Assembly: GCA_036346405.1 (NCBI GenBank)
Contig: CM070561.1
Coordinates: 22,786,215-22,850,214 of the forward strand
Length of the DNA: 64,000 bases
DNA from: Phyllostachys edulis
Lineage: Eukaryota; Streptophyta; Magnoliopsida; Poales; Poaceae
Reading direction: 5' to 3'
Positions 30,321 to 41,100 of this stretch are shown piece by piece. The notes under the pieces are model-generated. The model saw only the letters and a program-made list of their open reading frames with translations. It searched no databases and was not told the origin of the DNA. The translations under genes were made by a program, and so were the position numbers. Position 1 is the first letter of the stretch, and every line of letters begins with the position of its first letter.

Positions 30321-33133
30321 ATGGCTCAAGACCCTGGTAGTTCAGATTGGCATTTCGGTTGGCTGGACCGGTTGGTCGACGTGCAGCACCGCGCGAGCCG
30401 TCGTGTCTCGCATCCGGTTGGCGGGGACGACGCGACTGACTTGGGGTGGTTCGTACACGGACACCTCGACGGGTTTGGAGACTGGACCCACGCTGGGTAG
30501 AGAGGTTTGTCTGCAAGCTGTGCCACTTTTTTGTATCGTATGCACACTATGTACTTACTTCTTCGTGCTTTGTATGTTGAGCCGTTCCGGCCTTCTACCT
30601 CTCGCGCGGATGGTAGAGGCCACCGAAGAGGACGGCGGTCTGGTCGACGACGATGGGGAGGTCCAGGTCGGTCCGGAGCGGTCACGATGATTGCCGTTCG
30701 ACCGGTCGCTCCTGACTGCCCTGGTGGACCGTTGGCGGCCCGAGACGCACACCTTCCACCTCCCTTTCGGGGAGATGGCCCCTACTCGCAGATGTCGCGA
30801 TCTTTGCTCGGCTTGCCTATCGCGGAGCCCTTCATTCTGTTGGGCGTGCCGATCATGGCGCGATGCCTGTTGGGCAAGTTTGGGGTTCTTGCGGCGGAGG
30901 CGCGCCTCGTGCCGACTTCTCGAGTGGCGGTGGCATGGCCCGCCCTGCGGTGGCTTCGCGATTCCTGCACGTATACTACCTATTTTCTATGTTTAGCGAT
31001 GCATTGAGGCCTAGCCATATGACAGGCTTACTAATTATTCGTTTATGCGTAGGTCGAGCAGATGGTCCCACAGCCCACCGTCGACCAAGTGTCGCGGCAC
31101 CTCGAGGCGTACCTGTTGTGGCTCTTCGGCTGGGTACTGTTTACCAACAGCCACGGTGACTCCGTCGACGCCCGCCTCGTGGGGTACGCGAGGGCCATCA
31201 CCGACGGCGAGGAGCTAGAGATTAGTTGGGGATCAGCCATACTTGCTGCAACGTACCGCAGCATGTGTGATGCGTGCTGTAGGACGAAGCCCACATCTAT
31301 CCTCACAGGCTGCCCCCTACTGCTGCAGTTGTGGTCGTTCGAGCGCTTCTCTCTCGGACGACCCATGCTGGTAGACTCCAGACCGTACGGCGTTGACATG
31401 TACCATGGGGACGCGGTGGACCGGCCGACCGTAGGGTCCCTTTGGTGCCGTAGACGGGTACATACTTCCCTCTATATTTTCTTCAGTCGTATTACAGGTA
31501 ATCCTTTGTAACCACTATTCTGGCTCGCAGGCACAGTATGCACACGTGCAAGTCACACGTGCGTACGAGCACTTTGTGGAGCAGCTGGACCGTCTCACCA
31601 TCGGCGGCGTCTTGCTGGGAGCCGTACTCGATCAGAGACAGAGGCCGTGCTCGCAGGTCAGTCTTCTTGTGGCCGCGAGCAGAAGAAGCTCATCTTCGAC
31701 GTGTTCGTCGAGGACTATGCAGTGCACAGGGTGATTCGCTAGTTCGGCCTCCGCCAGGTTGTTCCAGTTCCCGTCGGGACGAGGGTGCCTGACTCGACCC
31801 ACGCGTGAGTTACATACAACACATGTTCACATATGTTTTTAATATTTCTGTTACGGTGGCTTCTAATTGCAGTGGTACGTTTCGCAGGCATAGTAGGAGA
31901 GGTGGCACCGGGGACTTGATGGCGGGCAAGATAGAGCGTGGGTGGCACGATGGCGAACACCCACGAGGGCTGCGTGCGGAAGGATGGCCCGTCGACCCGA
32001 GACGCACGATGAGTACCTTATTTGTACGCTTCGCGCAGACACGCACCAGGCTGGTGCATGTCATCGATCCTCCCCCCGCTCGCGTGCCAGCACCGACCAA
32101 CTCCTACCCTCTACACTTAGCGCGGAACGTGCACCTCGCGGTACGTAAAATCGTGTTTGAAAATGTCTGAGTACTGTTACCTGAATTATAGGTTTGACGC
32201 TTTGACATACTCCTTGCAGATAGACATCAACGTCGGGGTTGCCAGCGATGGACAGTCGATCCTAGACAGGATCAGCATTGGTGCGGAGGTCACGCGCGAC
32301 GAGCTAGTGCAGTTTGTTTGTCGGGCCTGCAGTGCGGCGAGGCGATGTGTGGCCCTGACGTCGTGCAGGACGGTACAGGTGGTGGCCTCGTCGGTGCAAG
32401 AGGTGGCCTCGTCGGTGCATAAGTCGAGGACGCCACGCCCCTGACCAATCAGCGAGCCCGTGAGGGCACGCCCATGTGCCCGCTTTGCGCTTTCGCCTTC
32501 CTCGCTGGGTATTTGGAGGGTCGGGTGGGCGCGTGGGCACGCACTTCACCGCCACGTACCATCGCCACCGGCGTCGTTGCAAGACACCTACCAGAGAGTG
32601 TCAGGGCAGTATGTTTTCATCCCCGACCCGTCCGGACAGTATGGTGGGTTTGACATCTCGCGCATCGCCTTCGAGTCAGGTACGTTTCCTCTCTTCAGGT
32701 TTGTGATCGTCGATATATTGTAGAGATTAATATTATTTGTCGTGCAGGTACTATTTTCCAACCGGCACCTGAGTTCTCTCCGCACGAGGACGTGGATCAG
32801 TACTTCGCGGAAGCACCCGAGGAGGTCCAGGGGGCAGCTGAGCCTACACCCGTCGAGGTTATTTCCTATGAGCAGCTTAGTGGGCCCCCAGTGATCACGC
32901 AGCAACAGGTGGAGTCGACCCCCTGGGAACACGGATCAGCAGGGCTCCTAAGCGCCTTTCCTTGTCTGGGCCCTGGCCTAGGCACCCCACCCTTCGGAAG
33001 CCCAAGCGAGGGCGTATTGCTGGGCGCGGACCGAGTGTGGGACGTGGCGACGACAGAGGAGGTGCTGCGAGTGGCGCAGCAGGTGGCCAGTAGGGGGTTT
33101 ACGTATTCTATGTTTATGTATTGTATTTCGTAG
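30321..33133 (+). pseudogene. Plant-mobile-domain (PMD, MAIN-like) protein gene, decayed
   Basis: The start MAQDPGSSDWHFGWLDR at 30321 is placed two bases after a splice acceptor. Successive exons give the PMD landmarks: 'DRWRPETHTFHLPFGEMAPT' (about 30718), 'GLPIA', 'ISWGSAILAATYRSMCDAC' and 'LLLQLWSFERFSLGRP' (31218-31370), 'AQYAHVQVTRAYEHFVEQLD' (31532) and 'FDVFVEDYAVHRVIR' (31698). A low-complexity C-terminal tail ends at 33133. The PMD occurs in host proteins of the MAIN/MAIL1 group, which act in nuclear silencing and genome stability, and in many plant transposons; its biochemical role is not settled. In-frame stops (about 30688, 31739) and frame changes show that this copy is dead. 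Exon limits are approximate. Confidence 0.8.
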
Positions 33134-33300
33134 GTACTATGACATGGTTGTCTATGCATTCCCTCTACCATTGTTGTATAACTTGTATTATGTGTTGACG
33201 TATTCTCCTTCGTAATTACTATGACATAGTTGTCTATGCATTCTCTCTAGCATTGTTCTATTACTTATTAATATATTAGTTTCAAATCGTTCGTGACCTA

Positions 33301-33606
33301 GTCGCTGAAGAGTTCGACTACATGTCGCTCAACTATTGGGCCTGCAAGTCGTCCAACAGTTGAGCGACTATCAACCGTTGGGCCAGTACTTACTGCCAAA
33401 TCATCCAACGGTTCAGCGACTAGTCTATGTGTCGCTCAACCTTTGGGCCAGCACTTCCTACCAAGTCATCCAACAGTTGAGCGACTATCAACCGTTGGGC
33501 CAGTACTTACTGCCAAGTCATCCAACGGTTTAGCGACTAGTCTATGTGTCGCTCAACCCTTGGGCCAGCACTTCCTGCCAAGTTGTCCAATGGTTGAGCG
33601 ACTACA
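33301..33606. repeat. 117-bp tandem repeats built from TIR-like palindromes, in front of transposase
   Basis: Two units of 117 bp (33347-33463 and 33464-33580) plus partial units on both sides. Each is a series of GTCGCTCAAC / GTTGAGCGAC half-sites like those in the TIRs. They end seven bases before the TATA box at 33613, the same arrangement as in the left end. Confidence 0.85.
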
Positions 33607-33612
33607 CAGTCA

Positions 33613-33620
33613 TATAGAAA
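33613..33620 (+). promoter_or_regulatory. TATA-like box for transposase gene
   Basis: TATAGAAA just after the palindrome cluster. The predicted purine-rich leader (33640-33890) and the leader intron 33891-34016 follow. Confidence 0.5.
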
Positions 33621-34018
33621 GCCAGCTCAGGTCCCATCATGGTTTCTTTCACCATTTCTCTCAGCGTACAAGCATAGCAGATTGGGAGAGGAGAAAAATG
33701 GGAGAAGGTAGGGAGAGGGAGAAGCAGAGGAGCTCGAGAGAGGGAGACAAGAGGAGGAGAGGAGCTTGGGAGAGGTACACAGGGAGGAGCAGAGCTCGGG
33801 AGAGGGCGGTTTGGGAGGAGAGAAGCTCGAGACGTGAAAGAGAAAGACGAACGAAGCTTGTTGATACGAAGAGAATGTCTCCGCGTGAAGGTAATACTCT
33901 TGTTTGTTCTTATTCTCGGCCGAATGTAGGCGACGTGTAGCTACTTGTTTGTTTAGCACGTATATGGGGAATGTATGTCAAGAAATCACTGGTTGCAATG
34001 TTTGTAATATTTGTAGTC

Positions 34019-35719
34019 ATGTCGGAGCCCACAAGATTGAAAGTGTATTATGGTGTTGGTACGGTTCGTGAAGGTCCGTATGGTGTTGACCTAAGTGATT
34101 TTCAGCACGTCGCTTTGGTACACCCGAACCTGGAGAATGCCCGAATCGGAGATGTCCTACACTGGCTCACCAGAAGCTTCTCCTTGGACCCTAAGGTGTG
34201 GATTGTCGTCATACAAGGGGTTTGGAGTAGGTCTCCCATGCACATTCGGTGGGAGTTGAGCAGACTGATGAGCACGGTTGCATGGAAGGGATTTCTGGAA
34301 GGCTGTAGGTGCCGTGGCTACGAGTGCGTGCTACTCTTGCAGCCATGTTCAAAGGTACTCCTCGGAGGCCCTTCCGACGGCTCCCGTCGGGTTGGTGGGA
34401 GCAGCTCGGACGCAGAGCGTGTGGTTCATGAGAAGACGCGGTGGCCGATGTTGTGGACGCAGAAGAGGACGAGGTGGCCGACGTTGAGGAGGCAGAAGAG
34501 GACGAGGTGGCCAATGTTGTGGAGGCAGAAGAGGAGGCTGAGGCAGAATATCGTGCACCGCACGCTCGAGCCGTGCTGAGCAGATCTGAGGAGCATGTCG
34601 ACAAAGATAGTACGTCAGATGGAGATTGATGACTTGACAGCTCAAGCGGAGGAGGAAACTTTAGAAGAGGATGGTGATGACTCTTTCGAGGAGGACGAAG
34701 GTCCCATCCCGTAGGGATGGAATAGGGTGGACGTTGACAGTCTTGTTGTGCACGACGAGCACGAATCACCGTGGGAGTACAATGGGATGGAGGTTCGGCT
34801 TCGTGCAATGTTTGCTAACAAGGGATCACTACAGGATGCCATTAAGCTGTGGGCCTTGTCCATGCAATGGCCGCTTCGTGTACTCAAATCCAGCCAGGAG
34901 CAGTACACCGTGATATGCGAGCACGCTAGGCGTCCTTAGCGTGTGCACACAAGGAGACCAAAGTCCGAGACTCACTGGATTGTCTCGAAGGTGGAGCCGC
35001 ACTCCTGCTTGCTCAGTAGTGTTTTGCCGAGGCATCGCAACCTGACGTCCACCTTCATAGCCAATGTCATGTACGGAGAGATAGTGAAGAAGACGGACCT
35101 GGAGGCTAAGCACATCATGGTGGCTATCGAGCAGAAATTCAAGTACAGGATTAGCTACGCGAAGGCATGACGTGCTAAGCAGAAGGCATGGTCTCCATAA
35201 TGGGCAATATGGAGCATTGATTCGACGTGATCCTCCGAGACAGAGCCGGATTCGGGATGGCTCGGTCTCTTGTTACCTATGAGGTATGCCTTAGAGACCA
35301 TGTGAATGAACCTAGCTGCACATGCAACAAGCTAAAGCTCCTTCACAAGCCATGCTCTCATGTCCTCGCCGCGTGTGGGACCATCCGCATGGACCCATCG
35401 AACCGTGTCGGAGTACTTCATGAAGGAAAGGGTGCGGCGGTGTGGTGCGGCGAGCTAGAAGCCGGGGTTGTGGGTAACCGCCACGTTAGATTCCAACGTG
35501 GCAAAGTTACCCACAACCCTGGCTCTAGCTCGCCGCACCACGCCGCCGCACCCTTTCCTTCATGAAGTACTCAACCCATATCATGGGGGAAGGGTGGCGA
35601 GTCGTCGCGATTCGAACGATATGGACGAAGGGGAAGCTGCAACGGTGGGTAGACGTTGCAGCCGCTGCCGCCAGGAAGGCCACACTGTGAGAACTTTCAA
35701 GGCACCTGTCGACATGTAG
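34019..35719 (+). pseudogene. mudrA-type MULE transposase, catalytic domain deleted
   Basis: The start ATG at 34019 lies two bases after a splice acceptor: 'MSEPTRLKVYYGVGTVREGP', then the conserved MULE N-terminal block ('GVDLSDFQHVALVHPNLENA', 'WVSRSPMHIRWELSRLM'-like). An acidic repeat region is frameshifted. The DNA-binding domain (PF03108 type) follows: 'MFANKGSLQDAIKLWALSMQ', 'YTVICEHARRP', 'THWIVSKVEPHSC', 'ISYAKA'. At about 35190 the sequence jumps to the SWIM zinc finger 'CTCNKLKLLHKPCSHVLAAC', so the whole DDE catalytic region is gone. A 162-bp palindrome and a C-terminal knuckle remnant ('CSRCRQEGHTVRTF', last Cys lost) follow. Internal stops at about 34574, 34712, 34937 and 35168. 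Confidence 0.88.
35411..35572. repeat. Near-perfect 162-bp palindrome inside transposase gene
   Basis: The left arm 35411-35490 and right arm 35491-35572 are reverse complements with about four differences and essentially no loop. The left arm reads as transposase coding sequence (VSEYFMKER in one frame), so the right arm is an inverted duplicate of it. Confidence 0.95.
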
Positions 35720-36254
35720 GAACTTGTATTAGAACTGCTAGTATGTTGTAACTTGTACTTCAGTCAGTACTTTGGTTCTTGTAAGCAACTGTGGAACTAA
35801 TTGTATCGTAATTGCGAATTTCAACTTTATTTGAAGTGTCAATATCTCATCTTAATTCTAGCGGATAATGTCTGGTATGGAATAGCCCAATTTTCAGTAC
35901 TCGTTCATACAATGCATGTTTGTTCAATGCATATAGCTTAAAGCATGCGACACATCGATACAACATGTCAACTTGATAAAAGGCAACCGCAATGACGTGT
36001 CCACCATTTAGTTACATTCTTCAGGAGATTGAACATAAGTGCGTACAGAAGGGGAGACTACCGAGGTTCGCCCGTGCCTAATGGTAGAAGGTGCCTCTCG
36101 CTACCCACATAGAGTGTTCTCCAGTTGGGCGCCTTGGACGTGGCTGGCCGTCGTTGTAGTGGCATGCACATATGCAGCTAGGGTTGGCACAGCAGCATGT
36201 GGGATCATAGGAACTTCCTATGTTCATAACCTCTTCGTTTCTCTCACACAGATG

Positions 36255-36682
36255 TCATTGGCGGAGGTCATCATTTTGCTCCTTGAGATCGTCAATTTGC
36301 GCCTCCAAATGAAAGATTCGGTTCCACAATGTATCCACGTGCATCGAAACATGTCGTTCATGGGGAGGATCGATCCAGCAGGTAAAGTTGTATTTCGCCA
36401 TCTGCTTTGCAAGGGACGGTTAGTATGGAGGATGTATTAGCAAAGAATATGAACAAAACTATTTACCCCAGAGTATGGGCATCGGAAGAAACACCGTCCG
36501 CCATCGAAAAGGCAGTCTATGACCTGCACGATAGCGTCCTCCCCTCGTCTGCATTTCGGCCATACCGGTTGAGCACGCTTGTTCGGCATCAACCGGTAGT
36601 TAGGGCCGAAGTCCTCCCTCCTTTCTAGGAGAAGGTCTGGCTTCGGCGACCCCGGTTGTACTGGTCCCTGGGTGTCTGCCAT
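36255..36682 (-). CDS. GRF-type zinc-finger protein 1 (MULE-borne), two exons
   Basis: Start MADTQGPVQPGSPKPDLLLE at 36682. Exon 1 (36682-36467, 72 codons) ends PYSG at a GTAAAT donor. A 65-bp intron ends in CAG at 36402. Exon 2 (36401-36255) continues in frame to TGA, giving a 120-residue protein with no internal stop. The GRF pattern is visible: 'WPKCRRGEDA', 'DGGRCFFRCP', then 'NFTCWIDPP', followed by a short coiled-coil 'HLEAQIDDLKEQNDDL'. The second Cys of the usual CxCG is Arg, so one zinc ligand may be missing. GRF fingers occur in nucleic-acid-processing proteins; what they do in a transposon is unknown. TATA box at 36767-36775. Confidence 0.75.
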
Positions 36683-36766
36683 TGTATGTTACTGTACTAC
36701 GGAGAAGGTTCTTCTTCCTACGGTTTCATGGGTCGAGTGATCCTACTTTCGGAGCGTGGGGCGTGC

Positions 36767-36775
36767 ATTTTATAG
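36767..36775 (-). promoter_or_regulatory. TATA box for GRF gene 1
   Basis: The minus strand reads CTATAAAAT, 85-90 bp upstream of the GRF1 ATG at 36682. Confidence 0.75.
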
Positions 36776-36819
36776 CCCGCGGGGGGAGGCTAACAAAGCG
36801 GGTAATGTATTAGCTTGCA

Positions 36820-37197
36820 GATGACAAGACCAGACGGGGCTGGCTGCTTTGCATAGTGACAAGACCAGACGAGGCAGTTTTGCGCAGTGGCAAGACCACA
36901 CAGGGCAGCTTTGCGCAGTGATAAGACCAAAAGAGACAGCTTTGTGCAGTGAGAAGACCAGATGAGGCAGCTTTACGTAGTGACAAGACCACGCGGGTCA
37001 GCTTTGCGCAGTGATAAGGCTAAAGGAGACAGCTTTGTGCAGTGACAAGACCACACGGGGCAGCTTTGTGCAGTGATAAGACCAAAGGAGACAGCCTTGC
37101 GCAGTGACAAGACTAGACGAGACAGCTTTGCGCAGTGACAAGACCACACGGACCAGTTTTGCATATTGATAAAACCAAAGGAGACAGCTTTGCGCAG
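36820..37197. repeat. 31-bp minisatellite, about twelve units, between the two GRF promoters
   Basis: Unit of the form 'cagctttgcgcagtgacaag' plus 'accacacgggg', degenerate but regular. As 31 is not a multiple of three, all frames show pseudo-repeats such as HCAKL; these are not proteins. The array occupies the centre of the divergent promoter. Confidence 0.92.
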
Positions 37198-37423
37198 TTT
37201 AGGGTTTAGGTTCAGGGTTATACTTTTCAGATCGACTTGCCAACCCTGACCGCCTCACCAGTTTTTCAGACCGAAAAGACAAGACTCTACAAAGAAAGAC
37301 CTGACAATACTCTGCCTCGCCAGCTTTTCAAATGGTCATGACAACACTCTACCTCCTCAGCTTTTCAGAACTAAAAGACAGGACTCTGCATGAAATTAAC
37401 CACACCATGCCAACCATAGGGCT

Positions 37424-37430
37424 TATAAAA
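37424..37430 (+). promoter_or_regulatory. TATA box for GRF gene 2
   Basis: TATAAAA in 'gggcttataaaagggggttg', 60 bp before the ATG at 37484, with a short CA-rich leader ('cactacacaacactacacaa'). Confidence 0.8.
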
Positions 37431-37483
37431 GGGGGTTGAACCAAACCCAACACTACACAACACTACACAATAGATACCCAGCT

Positions 37484-38126
37484 ATGGACTCTTCGGCAAA
37501 CTTCTACGCAAGGATGTTGCAGAAGTAAAAGTGGCTTAAGCAGAAGAGGAAACAACCACAATACCCAGATTTTTTAATGAAAAATGCTCGAGTACCACCA
37601 CGTTTTCCGATCCTGCAGTGTGTGTGTGGCGAACTGGCAGAGATCATTCAGTCCACACACCGCATAATCGCATGGCAGGCGTACTACGTGTGGGCACTAC
37701 CTCGTACACGTTTCTTTCACGCGCATCGATTTTCCTCTCCCAATGTTGAATTCCTTAAATTTTTAACTTCATCCCCACGTAATGGCAGCCCGAGATGCGC
37801 TGCCACTTCTTCCAAATGGATCGACGACCGGAGATGTACGACAGGCATTCATCTAGCGTAGTACATGCTTTGAACTACTCGGTGCGGGCGAGAACTTCGC
37901 GGCGGTGGAAACCTTACGTGCAGCACCTGCTGAGGAGGCACCGGCGAGCCGAGTACTCGTCCGGCGTAATCCATATCGACGACGTGAGTTATGAAGAATG
38001 TACATCCTTATTACGTTTTTCAGCATGCGATGTACTTACATCATAGAATCGTAGGACATGGACGACTTCGACATACCAGCCCAACGTGGACAGTCCCACG
38101 ATAAGGGCAAGGAAAGGATCATGTAA
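37484..38126 (+). pseudogene. GRF-type zinc-finger protein 2 (MULE-borne), damaged
   Basis: The start MDSSANFYARMLQK at 37484 is cut by TAA at 37526, but the reading continues: 'PPRFPILQCVCGELAEIIQS' has the CxCG pair of a GRF finger. The 'AWQAYYVW' that follows replaces the usual GR.YYxC, losing a Cys. After an intron (about 37704-37788), 'MRCHFFQMDRRPEMYD' gives the C..FF.W-type end, with the Trp lost. Exon 2 ends GVIHIDD at 37983. A 71-bp intron (37984-38054) and a last exon 'DMDDFDIPAQRGQSHDKGKE' ending TAA at 38124-38126 follow in phase. Two further versions of this last exon lie at 41535-41964. The solo-LTR target duplication starts at the very next base. Confidence 0.78.
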
Positions 38127-38131
38127 TGAGC
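38127..38131. repeat. Left target-site duplication of second solo LTR (TGAGC)
   Basis: TGAGC directly after the GRF2 TAA, repeated exactly at 41530-41534 after the LTR end TTACA. Confidence 0.88.
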
Positions 38132-41100
38132 CGCATCGGACCGGAACGAAGGATCCGAACCTCTGTGTTCATACACCGCCCAGATTTCCGGTGTACACAA
38201 ATCACAAAAATGATAACATAACCAAACCTCGCATTGCATTAATAGTAAATCGAGTTCGATACAATTGGGCATGAAGCCAAATAAAGGAGTAAATAACACA
38301 TGGAAATAAAAGATAGTAGTAGGCGAGCGATCCGCCACAGTAATCGTGCGGGCGAACCTAAGCGTCGGTGTCCTCACCGCCCCGGTAGTAGTCTTCTCAC
38401 GAAATTTGGTTTGCATAAAGCAAGTATGAGCACAACTACCGTGCTCGCAAGTTACACCCAATATGGAATTGTAATGCATGCATAAGGTAAACAAAGGACA
38501 TTGGCAAGGTTATTTTGCATAAGCAGCAGTTTTAGATTAAATAATCATAGTAGATTGTAAGGCCATTTTCATACAATATCTAAAATCGTATTTTAAAATG
38601 ACAATTGTATAATGTGGATAACCTCCAACAAAGGTGATGGATATCCTCCAATCACAATGGCTAACCGGCCAATTTTTCCCACAGGACTAACCATCCTGAA
38701 AACATCTGTTGAAATTATTTTAAAACCAAAAACAAGTCTAACTCAAAGTGGCTTTGCTAGCATGTCCATGATCATGACGCTGCTATTCAATAGTTTTCTA
38801 CTCTGCAGAGTTTGTACAAATTTTACCCACAAGACACGAATTCTCTAGTTTATCAAGCATATATCTATGCCACCGCCACTACCTTAGGTAAGGGCCTAGA
38901 GCACGTGACAAGACCTTTACAATGATCTACCTCAAAGTACTCATGCCCGCTAAGGTTTCACTTCCATTGACTAACCATCCTCCAGGAGCCCCTCTTGCGC
39001 CATGTGGGACTCTTGTCTAACCAACACCCACTCATACAACATGGCACGAATATCTAAGAGGTATCCCAAATTAATAAGCCAGGTCCTGCCCATACAGACA
39101 TGTGGTAGTACGTTTTGGCATAGCAAAGGAACGCTCAAAGGCCGGTCCTTAATTGACTTGGGCGTCTTTCAAATCAAACCCTGGGCTTTAATCCTAACCA
39201 GATTAAACCCGTGCATAAACCTGCACCCACTTTTCATCCGTTACGCCCAAGTCCAAACCATTTTAATTTTGTTTTAGCGAAAACCACCTTTACAAACTCT
39301 CTATGGTAAAACAATACCATAGATTTAATTTTAAACAAGTTGTAATGGTTTGGCTAAATCCTCCCAAAATCAAAATCATGGTTTAAACATTTGCTAAGCA
39401 TTTCCAAACAATTTTACCTATGGTGACAAGGGATGGCATTTCAATATACAAAATTGGCCATACAATAACCATTGGAGTAGCTAAGCACTTAAACAGGGTA
39501 TTAAAATAATTGACTAAAAATATGCATGCAATAATAAATTTAAAAATTGAATTAAATAACTTTAAAATAGTAGGTGCAACATGGTCAAAGTGTAACTTGC
39601 CTTCGCTGAAGTCTTGAAATTCTAAAGCTTCGGAAGAATCAAATTCCCCGGAATCGTCGTAATCTAAACGTGAAAATACGACAATCAATTGAAGTTCAAA
39701 TAAAATCAAGACAACAGTTTAAACTAGCTCCAAATAAAATAATTACATTTTATTTGGTTAGATAATAATTTTATAAGATTTTGTAAATTTGGAACACTCA
39801 ATTTGGAATCAGGAAATAAAAGCTATGAATTTTACCAGTTTAAATTCTAGATTTGCAATTTAAATAGTTTTAACTTAGAAAATGACAATTTAAACTAATT
39901 CCAAATAAACTAATTTTAATCTATTAAGCTAGATAATCTTTTATAAAATTTTAGAAATTTAATTCACTAAATTTGGAGTTGGAATTGAGATGATATGAAT
40001 TTTACAAATTTTAACCTAAATTTGGAATTAAATGAATTTCTAAATTCTAAAATAGAACTAAATTGAACACCAAATTGAATAACTATATTTTATTTGGTTA
40101 GAATATAATTTTCTAAGATTTTAGCAGTTTGAATCATCTAATTTGGAATTAGGATGTAAAAGTTATGAATTTTACAAATTTAATCCTAAATCATTATTTA
40201 AACAATTTCCTAATTATTTTTCTAAAGGAAATTCTGATTATTGCGCAAGGTGACGCAAAGACGGTGGAATTTGAATTTAAATTAATTTTAAAATGATTTC
40301 GACGATGGGGTCTCGTGTCGTGAGACACGGTCCATGGACCAAGTCCACGGACCCACTATAGGAGGTGGCGCGTGTGTGTGGCGTGGGCGCCATGTCGACA
40401 CAGGTGACGTGGCACCCACGTAGCTGCGAGGTGGCGCCACGATGGCGCCGACGTGGTCGAGCCACGAGACCTCGACGGCGGCGGCGGGTTCCAATGAACC
40501 GTGAACGGCGGCGATCTAGACCGGCGAGGGTACGAGGAGGAAGAGGGAACGCGAGGGTTACAGTGCGCCACCCACGCGACGAGGAGAAGACGGAGGTGGC
40601 GGCGACGAAGAAGCGGCGGCGAAGCCGGGTTGTCGACGGCGACGAGCTCGTGGGTCCTCCGGCGAGGGCGCGCGGGATCGCGTGAAGACGGCGATGCCGA
40701 TGGTGGCGCGGCGAGGCGTGGAAGCGATGACGGCGCGCATCGGCGGTGGTGGACACGGCGAGCACACGGCGAGTGAGAGGGCGTGAGTGGGGGCGTTGGG
40801 ATCCGTGGAACGTGACGCTCCCGAGGCTCTCCTTTATAGGGGCCGGGGAGGTCCGAGGCAACGAGGGCGTAGTGGGGTTCGTGGCGGCGGTTGCTTGGCG
40901 TCGGCGAAGTCGTCTTGAGAAGAGGGGAGAATGGGGAATGGGGCGGTTGAGGCGCCGAGTCTCGTCGGCGTCGCGAGAGGAGAGGAGGTTGAGGCGGCGG
41001 TTTGGCGGAGCTTCCTTCGCGAAATGGCGGCGCCGGCGCAATTAACGGAGACGAACGCGGGAGAAGAAGGTGGGCGGCGGTTGGATCTGCATCGGAGGGC

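Noticed and set aside
31739..32706. Minus-strand and alternative-frame open readings across the PMD gene
   Set aside because: Shadows of the PMD exons; the PMD motifs on the plus strand explain the open frames.
33301..33606. CRISPR-like repeat/spacer pattern
   Set aside because: Spacers are not unique; the whole 117-bp unit repeats, so it is a tandem repeat built from TIR-type palindromes.
35411..35572. MITE insertion
   Set aside because: No flanking target duplication was seen, and one arm reads as transposase coding sequence, so a local inverted duplication fits better.
36810..37164. Repetitive 'HCAKL' open frames on the minus strand
   Set aside because: Produced by the 31-bp minisatellite, which reads through all frames; no protein is implied.
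36820..37197. CRISPR-like array
   Set aside because: Regular 31-bp repeats but no distinct unique spacers, and the genome is a plant; it is a minisatellite.
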